A stretch of 64,000 nucleotides of DNA from Erythroxylum novogranatense (lineage: Eukaryota; Streptophyta; Magnoliopsida; Malpighiales; Erythroxylaceae), in assembly GCA_029891385.1 (NCBI GenBank), contig CM057230.1:22386847-22450846 (forward strand), read 5' to 3'. The notes under the pieces are model-generated. The model searched no databases. It saw only the letters and a list, made by a program, of their open reading frames with translations, and was not told where the DNA came from. Shown here in pieces: positions 1 to 11,996 of the stretch. How positions within the stretch are numbered: the stretch's first letter is position 1; every line of letters starts with the position of its first letter. The position numbers and the translations under genes are program-made.

Positions 1-1344
1 TAGTAATGGTATCTTGTCTTGTTATAGAATACCGTTGGATCGTCGTTCCATGGACATTCTTTGGGACTTCGTGCGATAGCTCGGAGTATGTAATTGAGTA
101 ACCTAGTTGGTTTCTCAAATTTACGAGTGTCTAAATGTTCCTTGTGAATTACTTGACAATGTGAATTACATGACTCTTGAGTTGTATGTGATCGAATTAC
201 CTTTGTATGACTCTTGAAATGTATAAAGGTGGCAGTATTAATCTTGAAATGTGTATGGTGAATTGCATGCTCTTCTTGTATAGAGGCGAATAATGTGAAT
301 TTCCTTTGTATATTGCATGACTCTTTGGAAAGGGTGCGATCGAATTGTATGTGTTTCTGGTATTGGATTGGATTCTTGAATTTCGATTCTTGTTACTTTG
401 GGCTTTATAGCCATACTTTGTGACTTCTTGAATCTTGAATTATTGAACATTGCCTTTGCATGCATAAATGCATGATCGGATAATGGGCGTGCCCCAGTTG
501 CTAATTTCTTTGAAAAGAGCCTAGAGCTCGAATCTTGTCTTGTCAGGGCTTAGCTCGGGGAGAAATCCGACGCAGCGTCCCCATTTTCTTGTTGAGCACT
601 TGGACCACACTTGAATAATAGGAAAGAGTCTCATATGCATCATATACATGGTAGTGAGCGCCAGGTGTGTGGCGATTCTTGAGCATGCGATGCCATGATT
701 TCTTGTAAATTGTGATGTATCTGTAAAGCATTACATCTTCTTTGAAATGTTATTCTTGATCTTGTATCTTGATATAGACTCTGTACCTTTGTTATGTGAG
801 CTATTCTACTGTTATTGTATTATTGCTAATGATCTTGTATCTTGTAGCAAACTATTATAGACTCTTGTACCTTTGTTATATAATCATTAATTGTTATTCT
901 TGTGTCGTGTTGATGCATGATTTCGTAATGCATGATTTAGTGAACCATCGATGATGGTTTCTCACTGATTCATAAACTCACCCAACATTGCAATTATTTT
1001 TCGAGGAATCGAAGAGTACCCGTTAGCAAAAGCAGGGAGTATGGCGCGAGATTAGTGAAGGTTAGAAGTCGGGATCGGTTCATATACGCATTGCGTCTTT
1101 ACTTTTGTACTAAAGTGTTTATTATGTATTTGTAAAATTGACCTAAGTGGCTTTTGAAAATGAGTGTATCTATTGGGCGGGATTGAATGAGTACCCAAAA
1201 TTGAGTATAAATTCGCGCATTTGTTATAAAAAGTAATGTACCGATTTTCTGAGCGAGTGTTCTAGTACGCCACCCTCGCGGGTCACGGGCTCGGATATCA
1301 CCATGGATATCGGGTTCGGGTCTCGTCGGGTGTGGGGTGCTACA
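1..1344 (+). repeat. LTR end, family C (plus orientation)
   Basis: This is the 3' part of an LTR; its start lies before the window. It ends GGGGTGCTACA at 1344, the mirror image of the TGTAACACCCC ends seen at 34427, 35309 and 45339. It shares the palindrome-bearing block (about 943-962) and the downstream 'cacccaaca' block with those copies. No primer-binding site follows. The sequence passes straight into element A's LTR at 1345, so this is the right end of an insertion into that LTR (a solo LTR or a 3' LTR). The left junction and its target duplication are outside the window. Confidence 0.75.
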
Positions 1345-2667
1345 GAATCAATTTCTAAGAATCTTCAATTTTGGATGGAAGTTGAGCATGAAATTCTTGT
1401 TTTAGTTTTGGTTGTAGTTTGAATGGTTAAAGTATGACTTTCCGATTTCTACACCAAATTGATTTGGATTTTGGCTATTTGATTAAGGAAATCAAGTGGG
1501 ACAAGAGAATCAAGAGGCTCAAGAGGAAACTCATTCCTAGGTAAGATCAAGCAAGGAATTCAGGTGGGTTCATGTTTATAATAAAGTAAATAAGTCACTC
1601 ATTGTTTAGTTCAAATCAAGAAAGAATTAATGCATTTGAATTGCATCATCCACGATTGCGTTACATATTATTATGAATGAGTATATTCTGCTATTTGATT
1701 TGCATTCATAATTATTAACAAGGTTTTACAAAGGGTGTTCTCCTTTCACGAATCTGATACATGAAATCATGTTTTGAATATATGACAAGCAAGATTACAA
1801 GCAAGTTTACAAGCAAGTGCGGTTTGGCAAACAAGTTTACAGAACATGAATCATGCATGTTTATGTGGGTTTGCGGTGTCCCTCACGAATAGTCAAGTGC
1901 ACGTTGACTCGCGAAAAAGGCTTCTCCCTTTTGCTTGTGTGGCACGAGTTTCTCACTGAGATTCCCTCGTGAAACTACGTCACACATCAACATTTCGATG
2001 GCATGTGTATGCGTCATGAACCGAGGACAACCAAACCATTATGTTATGTTATTTGTTATGATTTGTTATGTGTCATGCATCGTGAATTGGTTAAGAATCA
2101 AGCATTTTCAATCTATGAATCATACATGCTCAATGACTATGATTTCAACAAGTATCACGACAATGAGATATTTTTAATACTTTTGATTATTGCTATATTA
2201 TAAATATGTCCCCACGAGCTTTATAGCTCACCTCCTCTAATCTCCCCATTCGGTGATGAGCAAGAGATCGAGTGAGTCACGATTCTGGCGACAACACTCC
2301 GGTTTCATTTTGTCATGTTTATTTATTTCAAGTATTATTGGTTCAAGAGTATTTGGTATTTGTGGCTCTTGAACTCAAAGTTATAATTTAGTTTGAGATA
2401 TTCTTAAAGCTTTATGAAACTCATCTTTTGGAGCATGAATTATGAATTTGTAGGTTTAAATTACATGAAAGAAAGTTTCAAGTTTATTTTTCAGCGAGGC
2501 CCATTAATCTTTCATGGGTCTTTTCTTAAATGTATAATTAGCGGAGTTTCATGTGGGCCCATTAAGTCTCGAGGGTCATTTTAAGATTGTTTATATGAGG
2601 TTTCATTCCACGCATACAACATCACGCTCTCATGTCCGATGTTGGGCTCCGGCAATGAGGTCCAACA
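1345..2667 (+). repeat. Element A 5' LTR, truncated by insertion
   Basis: It aligns along its length with 8311-9639 and ends GGTCCAACA like the 3' LTR. The first roughly 865 bp of the LTR are missing because the family C LTR (1-1344) sits at this point. It carries a donor-like AG/GTAAGAT at 1540/1541 and the GAGCT...AGCTC stem-loop at about 2216-2229. Confidence 0.85.
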
Positions 2668-2672
2668 TGTTG

Positions 2673-2685
2673 TGGTATCGAGGCG
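2673..2685 (+). other. Primer-binding site of element A (degenerate)
   Basis: TGGTATCGAGGCG lies 5 bp after the LTR end. It resembles TGGTATCAGAGC, the complement of the plant initiator tRNA-Met 3' end, with changes in the second half. It marks the 5' LTR/interior boundary. Confidence 0.65.
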
Positions 2686-2827
2686 CTAGGTTTTGATCTA
2701 GGCTACGTGACATTGCTTTCAAGAAATAACTTGCATGGCTTTACACGCTTTGAACTGTTTTTGCATATTTTGAAAATTTTCGTACTTGAACTGAAAATTT
2801 CAATGGTTTTCTATTGAAGGAGTGAAC

Positions 2828-3949
2828 ATGCCACCTCGAAGGAGAACTCGAAGAGCTATGACTCGGTCTCATTCTCGTCAGGGGAGTACGGATGAATCCC
2901 ATATTCCTTAGGATGTCGGGACACATTCTGTTCCGATTTCAGAGACACCTAGTTTGCAACAAGAAATGCCTCCTCCGCCTCCTCCTATGTCTCAAGAAAC
3001 TCCCATGGATCCGAGTTTCTTTCAAGCCTTTGCTCAGGCTTTCACGTATGCTATGGGTCAGAGTTCTCAGGTCCCGATGCAAGCTCCGAGTGAGCGAGTG
3101 GGCGGTATGATAAGCTCCGGAAGTTTAGGGCTGTGGATTTGATGGGACTCAAATCGAAGAAGCGAAACTTAGTTGAAGAGGACGAGAGGTCTAGTTGAGA
3201 TGAGATGCTCATATGAGGACAAAATTTGGATTATCGGTCGGTTTGTTGCGAGGAGATGTCTGCATTGGTGGGAATCGGTACCCGGTCGAGTTGTTCCTTG
3301 GTCTTTGGCATGGAGGGACTTTGTCGAGTGTTGAAATAAGTATCTCTCGGGGTCTATATGCGGGAGAAGGCGGAGAATTCTGAATCTTATGCAGAGGACA
3401 TGAGTGTGGCGAGTATGAGTGAAGTTCACACGACTTTCACGATATACAACAAACATTGTGGCAATGAGAGGAAGACAAGTGCATGAAGTTTGAAGGAGGT
3501 CTTCACTTAGGGATCGGGAGAAAGTCTAATCTATAATTTCTGTGACTACCGGCGGTTGGTGGATCTTTGCTCTCGAGTGAAAGCTGGAGAATATCATAAA
3601 TAAAGCAAACAAGAAGATGAAGAACAGGAGGCGAGACTTTCGGGAAGGTACTAGTGCTCCATTGCCTGAGAGGAGCACGACGAGCGCTCACAGTCAGAGT
3701 GAAGTAGGTAGTAGTGGGGCTACCAGGAACAAGCAAGTGAGGGTAGTATCAGGGCAAGCCTCTAATGTGGAAGGCACAGGTAGAGCAGGAAGAAGCTGGT
3801 TCAACTATCCCTTATGTGACCAGTGTGGGAAGCATCATCAGGGAGAGTGCCTAAGATCACTTGGGGTTTGTTTCAGATGCGGAGAGAAGGGACATATAGC
3901 CAAGCATTGTCCACGAGCATCGAGACAAGAGGGTCGATTTGAGCTCTAG
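2828..3949 (+). pseudogene. Element A gag (broken)
   Basis: The start at 2828 (MPPRRRTRRA...) is the usual basic N-terminus of Tekay gag. An in-frame TAG at 2909 and further frameshifts break the frame. A proline/methionine-rich stretch follows at about 2954-3060. The last open part (3617-3949) ends in two zinc-knuckle-like motifs: CDQCGKHHQGEC, then a canonical CX2CX4HX4C (CFRCGEKGHIAKHC). In intact relatives gag forms the cytoplasmic particle and binds the element RNA. Here no full-length product is possible. The central capsid region between about 3140 and 3600 is hard to follow in any single frame. Confidence 0.8.
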
Positions 3950-4042
3950 GCGTGCGAGAGAAAGTGGAAACCAGGCGATTCTTGAGGTGGCGACTCTGGG
4001 GCTGCAAGGAAGGCTGTTCCTCCAGGAAGGCCAAGGGGTCAG

Positions 4043-4440
4043 GTGCCGGCAAGAGTGTTTGCCATGACCAGGGAGGAAGCTGCAGCTGCACCTGAGGTTG
4101 TCATGGGTATGGCTCAGTTATTTGATTCAGCAGTATTTGTGTTGATTGATTCTTGTTCCACACACTCTTTTGTTTCTGCGAGCATAGCATTGCATGGTGT
4201 GAGTTTTGTGCCATTGGATAGGCCTTTGATTGTTAGTACTCCTCTAGGGAGGAATGTGGTGATCAGTCAGGTGTATGAGTAGTGTGAGCTTTTTATTGAG
4301 GGTGCTAGGTTGGTAGTGGATTTACTACCGCTAGACCTTAGAGGATTAGATGTTATTCTGGGGATGGATACCATGGAGAAGTATCTGGCCAAGCTAGATT
4401 GTGGTCGAAAAGAGGTAGAGTTTGACACAGGCAATGGTGA
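4043..4440 (+). pseudogene. Element A aspartic protease (broken)
   Basis: The retropepsin-like domain continues from gag. The catalytic loop reads LIDSCSTHSFVS where intact relatives have D-S/T-G, so the glycine after the Asp-Ser is replaced by cysteine. A stop (TAG) at 4280 follows. The next stretch still encodes the second half, including DVILGMD, typical of Ty3 proteases. In a live element this enzyme cuts the Gag-Pol precursor. The substitution and the stop make this copy inactive. Confidence 0.8.
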
Positions 4441-4499
4441 AGGTGATCTTCGGAGGATAGGAAGACACCCTCGCTAAGGCGATTTGGTATGTTGGTGAA

Positions 4500-5880
4500 G
4501 GATGATGGGCCAGGGGTGTGAAGCTTTCTTGGCACATGTTGTTGATGCCGATGTGCATGAAGGGAAGTTAGAGGATTTCTCGGTCGTGAGGGAGTTTCCA
4601 GATGTTTTCCCATATGAGTTACCAGGTTTGCCGCCGGTGAGGGAAATCGAGTTTGCCATTGACTTAATTCCAGAACCGCGCCAATTTCTATACCGCCATA
4701 CTGGGATGGCTCGGTGAGTTGAGTTGAGGGAGTTAAGGAGGCTGTTAGAGAAGGGTATGTCGGGCCTAGTTCGTCTCCTTGGGGAGCACCGATTACATTT
4801 GTTAAGAAGAAGGATGGATCATGGCGGATGTGCATTGACTATCGGAGACTTAACAAGGTGACAATTAAGAACAAGTATCCTCTGCCTCGGATAGATGATC
4901 TATTTGATCATTGCGAGGAGCTAGGGTTTTCTCCAAGATTGATCTCATGTCAGGCTATCATCAGCTCAGAATCAAGGAGTCTGATGTAAGCAAGACAACA
5001 TTCGAGGACTCGTTATGGACACTATGAGTTTTGGTTATGCTATTGACGACCAATGCTCCATTTGCTTTCATGGATCTTATGAATAGGGTCTTGAGGAGTT
5101 TACGGATCGGTTTGTCATAGTGTTTATAGATGACATTACGGTGTATTCTAAGAGTGAAGAAGAGCATGAAGGACATCTCGGGATTGTTTTGCAGACTCTT
5201 AGGGAGAGAGCTTTATGCGAAGTTCAGCAAGTGTGAGTTACGGCTTGGGTGACTTTCCTTGGACATGTGATTTCGCGAGGATGGTGTGCATGTTGATCAG
5301 GAAAGTTGAAGCGATGGTGAATTGGCTTGCACCCAAGACAACGACGAGAGGTTAGGAGTTTTACAGGTGCAGCGGGGTTACTACAAGAGGTTTGTAGAAG
5401 GATTCTCCATGATAATTGCTCCGATGACCAAGGTGTTGAGGAAGAATCGAAGTTCATCGGGTGATGAATGCCGGAAGAGCTTTGGCGGCTCAAGCCGCAG
5501 TTGACAAGTGCTCGTCTTGATTTTGCCTTACGGTGATGAGGGCTATATAGTGTCTGATGATGCCTCGAGAAAGGGTCTAGGCTGTGTGTTGATCTGAGGA
5601 GCGGGGTGATAGCATATGCTTCGAGTGGCTGAAGCGGTATGAGTTGAATTATCAGACTCATGACTTGGGTTAGCGCGATGATCTTTGCCTTGAAGATTTG
5701 GAGGCATTATCTTTATGGGGTTGAGACAAGGATCTTCTGAGATCACAAGAGCCTCAGTACTTCTTGAGCGAAGGAGTTGAATTTGAGGCGGAGAAGGTGG
5801 ATTGAGTTACTCAAAGACTATGATTTGTTGATTGAGTACCATCAGAGCCAAGCGAATGTAGTGGTGGCGCTTTGAAGCGG
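4500..5880 (+). pseudogene. Element A reverse transcriptase-RNase H (broken)
   Basis: The linker and start of the domain (4502-4717) contain FPDVFPYELPGLPP. Then come [19 protein letters not shown] (about 4780-4840), a fragment of [15 protein letters not shown], and an intact catalytic [11 protein letters not shown] near 5117-5155. RNase H/connection sequence is traceable to about 5870 (DHKSL-like, then [16 protein letters not shown]). These pieces lie in several frames with stops between them. The enzyme would copy element RNA to DNA in the particle. The catalytic motif survives but the reading frame does not. Confidence 0.85.
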
Positions 5881-5999
5881 AAGTCTTTATTGTCCATGTT
5901 CGAGACGGTTTATCTTCCTTTATTGGAAGAGATAGCCAAGCTTAAGATAAGCTTGAAGCAAGAGGAATCAATTGCCTTCTAGCTAATTTGAGGTGAGAC

Positions 6000-7410
6000 C
6001 GATACTCGAGGAGAAGGTTAGGGAGTTCTGGACACGAGGATGCGAGTTGAGGAAGCTTAGGAGGAAATTCATAATGGTAAAGTTTACGAGGTAGTAGTGA
6101 GAGGATGGACTCATGGCGGTGGGGATAGACTTTGTATTCAGACGGCGAGGAAGTTAAGGATGAGATTTTGGATGAGGCACACAATCGCTTTATGCCATGC
6201 ACTAGGTAGCACCGGGATGTATAGAGATTTGAGAGAGCATTTACGGTGGAAGGGCATGAAGAGGATGTAGCAGAGTTTGTCGATGAAGTGTCTCGTGTGT
6301 CGCAAGTTAAAATTTGAACACCGGTGCTATGAGCAAGTTAAGGCCATTGTCCATTCACAGTGGAAGTGGCAAAGACTAACTATGGATTTTCTGATGGGTT
6401 TGCCCAAGACTAGTAGGAAGCATGATGCCATATGGGTTATTGTGGATCTTTTGACGAAGTCAGCCCATTTTCTGGCAATCAAGCAGACTGATTCGTTGCA
6501 TGTGCTAGCGAGGAAGTACATTGATGAGGTAGTGAGATTGCATGGGATTCCGGATTCTATAGTTTCGCGGGGATCCTCGATTCACCGAGATTTTGGGGAA
6601 GCTTGGGAAGCTTTAGGTACTAAGCTGCATTTAGTCGACATTTCACCCTCGAGACGGATGGTCAATCTGAGAAGACTATTCGGACACTTGAGGGAATGCT
6701 CAAGGCATGTGTGTTGGATTTCAAGAGAGCTTGGGATGAGCATTTGCCATTGGTCGAATTAAACTTATAATAATTCGTACCATTCGAGCATTCAGATGGC
6801 TCCATATGAGGCATTGTATGGAAGGAGGTGTAGGACTCCGATATGTTGGGACGAAGAGGGGAGAAAGCTGGTAGGACGAGTTGATTGGATGACGATGGAT
6901 AAAGTCAATCTGGTTAAGTAGCGACTTAAAGCACTCGGGATAGGATGAAGAGTTACTGCGATGCTCGTCGGAAGGAGATGGAGTATGAAGTCGGTGAGAA
7001 AGTGTTTCTTAAGGCGTCTCCTTGGAAAGGAGTATTGAGGTTTGGCAAGAAAGGCAAGTTAAGTCCAAGATATGTGGGTCAGTATGAGATTCTTGAGAGG
7101 ATCGGACCTCTAGCTTCTGAGTTGGCGTTGCCGCGAGTTATCTCAGATCCATGATGTTTTCATGTTTCAATCTTTGAGGAGGTACATATCGGATCCTTCT
7201 CATGTCATTCGGGTTTGAGAGGTTCGATTAAGAGATGACTTGAGTTATGAGGAAATTCGGTAGCAATCTTGGACACAAAGGAAAAGGTCCTCAGGAACAA
7301 GACAGTTCAGCTAGTTAAGGTTCTGTGGAGGAATCATTCAGTGGAAGAAGCCACGTGGGAGCTTAGGGACGCCATGAAAGAGAAGTGTCTAAGTCTTTTC
7401 GATGATTGAG
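6000..7410 (+). pseudogene. Element A integrase with chromodomain (broken)
   Basis: A zinc-binding region is seen as CLVCRKLKFEH near 6285-6320. The catalytic core starts LTMDFLMGLPKTSRKHDAIW and runs to HGIPDSIVS. The residues after it (SRGSSIHRDF) lack the usual second catalytic Asp at this place. The C-terminal part reads GPL-type 'YEILERIGPLASELALP' (to 7154). After a stop, chromodomain-like LRNK..QLVKVLWRNHSVEEATWE is readable at about 7285-7360. Chromodomains guide integration to marked chromatin in this clade. Several frameshifts and stops make it a pseudogene. Confidence 0.8.
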
Positions 7411-7445
7411 TAAATTTCGAGGGCGAAATTTTTTAAGAGGAGAAA

Positions 7446-9639
7446 TGTTGGGCCCCAATTTTGTTTTTCTTGATGTTGTTAAGTATGAATTAATTTGATT
7501 GTGTTAATTGTTGTATAGTTTGATTTCATTGAAGGCATTAGAGAAAAATTAAGAATTATTTGAGTTACTTATAGAATAAATGTTTATGAAAGGATAAATT
7601 GTGTGAGGGCAATTTTGGAAGAACACTTAGGTTGGGAAGTTTAAGACCTAACATGAAGGGGCAAGATAGTCTTTGTTCATGCCATTTAACTTAAGTGATA
7701 AAAGTTTAGAAGAAGAAAAGAAAAGAAAGAAGGAAAGGGAGAAAGAAGAGAAGAGAGCATCGTGAAAGTGAGGAAGGAGAAGAAGAAAAGGGAAAAGCTA
7801 GGTTTGAGGATTTTTGAGCGGATTGAAGAAATCTTTGGTAAGTTCAAGCTCTTTCCATATTGTTTGAGTAGATTAAACCCTAATATTGGAGTTGCATGAG
7901 CTAGAATCGAAAGTTTAGGGTTTTCGGAAACTATGGTTAAATCTTTTAGGGTTGATGATTATGTTGTTGTTATGAATGATTTTGAGGTTAGAAATGAAGT
8001 ATTAGAGGTGTTTTAATGTTTAGATGTGTTTATAATTGATATATGGGAGGATTATGGTTGAGAAGAGTGAAAAAATTTAGTTTCGGGAGGTTTATGCCGT
8101 CGTACGTCGCGACCTACGGATGAGCACGTCGTCATGACAGCGCTTCGTCATGACGCTCCGATTTCTCGTCGCGTGACGACCATTTTCCTGCTGTGACATG
8201 TTTCGGTATTTTGGGTATAACTATTGATGTAGATGTCCAAACGGGGTGATTCTTTTTGCGTTGTAAATTAGAGACATAGGGTTACAGGTTTCATGAAGAA
8301 ATGAAGTTCTGAATCAGTCTCTAAGAATCTTCAATTTTGGATGGAAGTTGAGCATGAAATTCTTGTTTTAGTTTTGGTTGTAGTTTGAATGGTTAAAGTA
8401 TGACTTTCCGATTTCTAAACCAAATTGATTTGGATTTTGGCTATTTGATTAAGGAAATCAAGTGAGACAAGAGGATCAAGAGGCTCAAGAGGAAACTCAT
8501 TCCTAGGCAAGATCAAGCAAGGAATTCAAGTGGGTTCATGTTTATAATAAAGTAAATAAGTCACTCATTGTTTAGTTCAAATCAAGAAAGAATTAATGCA
8601 TTTGAATTGCATCATCCACGATTGCATTACATATTATTATGAATGAGTATATTCTGCTATTTGATTTGCATTCATGATTATTAACAAGGTTTTACAAAGG
8701 GTGTTCTCCTTTCACGAATACAATACATGAAATCATGTTTCTGAATATATGACAAGCAAGTTTACAAGCAAGTGCCAGTTTGGCAAACAAGTTTACAAGA
8801 ACATGAATCATGCATGTTTATGTGGGTTTGCGGTGTCCCTCACGAATAGTCAAGTGCACATTGACTCACGAAAAAGCTTCTCCCGCCTGCACGACTGTGG
8901 TATAAGGTTTCTCACAAGGATTCCCTCACGAAACTATATCTACACATCAACATTTCGATGGCATGTGTAGTACGTCATGAACCAGGGACAAAACAAACCA
9001 TTATGTTATGTTATGTGTTATGATTTGTTATGTGTCATGCATCATGAATTGGTTAAGAATCAAGCATTTTCAATCTATGAATCATACATGCTCAATGACT
9101 ATAATTTCAACAAGTATCACGACAATGAGATCTTTTTGAATACTTTTGCTTATTGCTATATTATAAATATGTCCCCACAAGCTTTATAGCTCATCCCCCC
9201 TCTAATCTCCCCCATTCAGGTGATGAGCAAGAGATCGAGTGAGTCACGAGTTACAACGACAACACTCAGGTTTCATTTTGTCATGTTTATTTATTTCAAG
9301 TATTATTGGTTCAAGAGTATTTGGTATTTGTGGCTCTTGAACTCAAAGTTGTAATTTAGTTTGAGATATTCTTAAAGCTTTATGAAACTCATCTTTTGGA
9401 GCATGAATTATGAATTTGTAGGTTTAAATTACATGAAAGAAAGTTTCAAGTTTATTTTTCCAGCAGGCCCATTAATCTTCCGCGTGTCTTTTTCTTAAAT
9501 GTATAATTAACAGGTTTCATGTGGGTCCATTAAGTCTCGAGGGTCATTTTCTGAGATTGTTTACTTAACGGGTTTCATTCCACGCATACAGCATCACGCT
9601 CTCATGTCCGATGTTGGGCTCCGGCAGCGGGGTCCAACA
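7446..9639 (+). repeat. Element A 3' LTR
   Basis: This 2194-bp LTR starts TGTTGGGCCCC just after a purine tract (TTAAGAGGAGAAA) and ends GGGGTCCAACA. A CpG-rich patch of short CGTCG/GACG repeats lies at 8095-8205. The conserved stem-loop GAGCT/AGCTC-type block with a pyrimidine run and CAG/G is at about 9178-9220 (here the first arm reads AAGCT). Many small indels separate it from the 5' copy. Confidence 0.85.
8095..8205 (+). repeat. CpG-rich short-repeat patch in LTR A
   Basis: Clustered CGTCG, GTCATGACG and CGTCGCG words form a GC-rich island in AT-rich LTR. Downstream is the block 'gtatttTGGGTATAACTattg', comparable to the 'gtcataact' text that follows similar patches in the other LTR families. 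Confidence 0.6.
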
Positions 9640-11415
9640 AAATTGCCCTTGAACTTTACTTTAAGTTATTCTCACTTTCGAACATGTTTCGCACTATCAA
9701 ATTGAAGGAATTTGTCAAAATTTCCTTCTAGAGAATTATTTCTTTATGTCTTAATTTCATAATTCCACAGAATCATCCAATTCGGAGCACTACATCAAAA
9801 GTTATGCTCAAAACATTTCCGACATGTTCATATTCTAACACATTTTCCATGTACTATTATTTCCATCCAGAAATTAACATTATTAAACAAAAATTGAAAC
9901 TAGATGTTTTCATAAAAATTTTAGCCTTATGTCTCTAGTTTAATTCAAAACAAGAATTAGATCATTCCGATTCCTAGATCAAAAGTTATGCTCAAAATAC
10001 TCTCAGATATTCCTAATCCAAAAACTGCACTCTAATCTGAACTTCCATTCATAATTTGAGGGTCTTAGGTGCAAAATTGAAATTTACTTTCTTCATATAA
10101 TTTGTAGCCCCATGTCTTAATTTTATTTCGCCTCAAGAATCACTACAATCGGATCATCACAGATCCCGAATTTTGCAAAATACTGAACCATATTCAGAAA
10201 ATGAGTCAACTCACTTTGATTAAATTAATCACCCTTAATTAAATCTCAAAAATTCATAATTTTCCATGAGGATGTAGATAATTGTCTTAGGAATTCAACG
10301 TCGCAAGAATCAAGTCAATCGAATGTCGGATGGAAAAGATATAAGCAAAATAGTGAACAAAGGTCAGATTGGAGGAGAAAGCAACGAGGAAATCAAAATG
10401 GCGTCGCATGAAGGGGGTCTGAAAACGGCGCCGTATGAAGCAAAATGCGCGCACACTGAGGAGACGAAACAAGAAACAACGTCGCAGTAAGGATGGAGGA
10501 ACGACGTCGCACTGGGCGCTCGCTGGACGAGCTTGCGCTCGCCCTCGCGAGGAGCTTAAACCTTTTTTTTTTTTCCACATAAATAAATCTCAAATTTTCA
10601 AAATTCATAACTTCTCACTCAGAACTCCAAAAATTGCATATTTGATCTCTATAGAAAGCTTGAAGGAATCTCTACAACTTCCATGAGAAATCAAAAATCA
10701 ATTCTGTCTCTAAACTGATCACTTTTCTAGTCAAAGATTTTGTCCAAATTAATATATCCTTAAATAAAGACTCAAATTTGAAAATTTGTATCTTTCAACT
10801 CTAAAGTCCAATCATGTCATATTTTATATCGATGCGAAGATCAGAAAGTCACCTTCAACTTCCATGAAGGACATAAAAATCAATTTGACTCCTAAGGGAG
10901 TCCATTTTCCGGTCAAAGATTCTGTCCTCTAATATTCATGCTAAAACCATAACATAAACTTGTAAAAATCATAACTTATTATTCCTTGATCGAAAAATTG
11001 CATACTTTATGTCAAAATAAAGATCAAATCAAATCCTTCAATTTTCATGAAGAACTTCAAAGCTAAAATATCCTCTAACTAGGTAAATTTTCCAGTCAAA
11101 GCTTTAGCCATAAAATAAGTCAACCTATAACACACCTAAACTTTGACTAATCATAACTTCCACTTCCGAGATCGAAAAATTACAAACTTTATGGCTACAG
11201 AAAGCTCTTAACATAATCTACAAGTTTCATGTAGATCATTTTATCAAATTTTGCCTAAATCAAAAGTCAACCCTCAAAGGCCAAAAAGTCAAATTTTTCA
11301 CAATTTTTCATCTTCTCACACTTTCTCTCTTTATTTCTTGATTTTCAACTTAATTTCAATCGACTCATCCACTTTTGAATATTTCTTATTTTCACTCAAA
11401 AATCGGAGTCCAACA
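9640..11415 (-). repeat. Element F 3' LTR (cut by element A)
   Basis: It matches 12556-13925 and 49262-50550. It carries a CpG-rich patch (about 10395-10555, words GGCGTCGC, ACGTCGC, CTCGCCCTCGCGAGG) and runs of T/C-rich sequence. It begins on the minus strand with TGTTGGACTCCGA. Its other end is outside the window, beyond A's left side. Short open frames in it are not coding. Confidence 0.75.
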
Positions 11416-11996
11416 TTTTTCCCCCTCATAATCAAGCACTTTCTTACTAATTTCTTTCCAAAACTCATAATCAATCACTTTTTCTTCATCACACATAATT
11501 CTCAACTTATTTGCACTTATTCATTTCTTATATTTAATACTAATATCATATCCAAAATCACTATCTCCTCACATCAAATAGTTCACAAATCGTATATCCC
11601 ATTGCTTAAAGAGCCCAATAAGAACCAATAATCATTCCAAATTAACCAATGGATCTTCAATATTAATCCCATCTTTCAAACCTTTCTCGTTTCATCTCAC
11701 ACATAAATATTCAACATCTATTCATCCAATACATCATGAACTCTCAATTTTATGAACTCTTTCCTTAAATTGCTCAAAATTCTTATCATCTTCATCAAAT
11801 AATCACTTTTATTCTTCACATAATTCATGACAAATCATTCATATCAATTGCACATTCTTAAAGTCATTCATACTTATTGTCATCGAAATCAAACGATCAC
11901 TTAGCACATTCCCACAAATTCAATTTTATCCTTACACACTCTTCTCAATCTTATGTGCCCAGTTAAGATCCTATTACTGGGCTCTGATACCATAAA
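11416..11996 (-). other. Element F interior, non-coding
   Basis: This stretch of about 580 bp lies between the polypurine tract and the primer-binding site (11981-11992). It is pyrimidine-rich on the plus strand. No gag or pol motif is visible in any frame. Confidence 0.6.

Larger units (their letters stand above)
1345..9639 (+). mobile_element. Element A: decayed Tekay-type Ty3 chromovirus
   Basis: This is a whole element apart from the outer part of its 5' LTR. The order is LTR part (1345-2667), degenerate iMet primer site, gag, protease, reverse transcriptase/RNase H, integrase, chromodomain, polypurine tract (about 7433-7445) and 3' LTR (7446-9639). The 5' LTR remnant matches 8311-9639. 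Domain order and the chromodomain next to the 3' LTR place it among chromoviruses, and the protein motifs resemble the Tekay/Del clade. All reading frames carry stops and frameshifts, so it is not autonomous. At its right end it abuts LTR sequence of family F, which it interrupts. The left target duplication is not visible. Confidence 0.85.

Noticed and set aside
4353..4835. 160-aa minus-strand frame opposite element A pol
   Set aside because: It is the antisense shadow of protease/RT coding sequence; no recognisable motif.
10287..10608. Arg/Ser-rich frames in LTR F, also at 12749-12999 and 49456-49689
   Set aside because: They arise from the CpG-rich repeat patch in LTR copies and differ in frame between copies.
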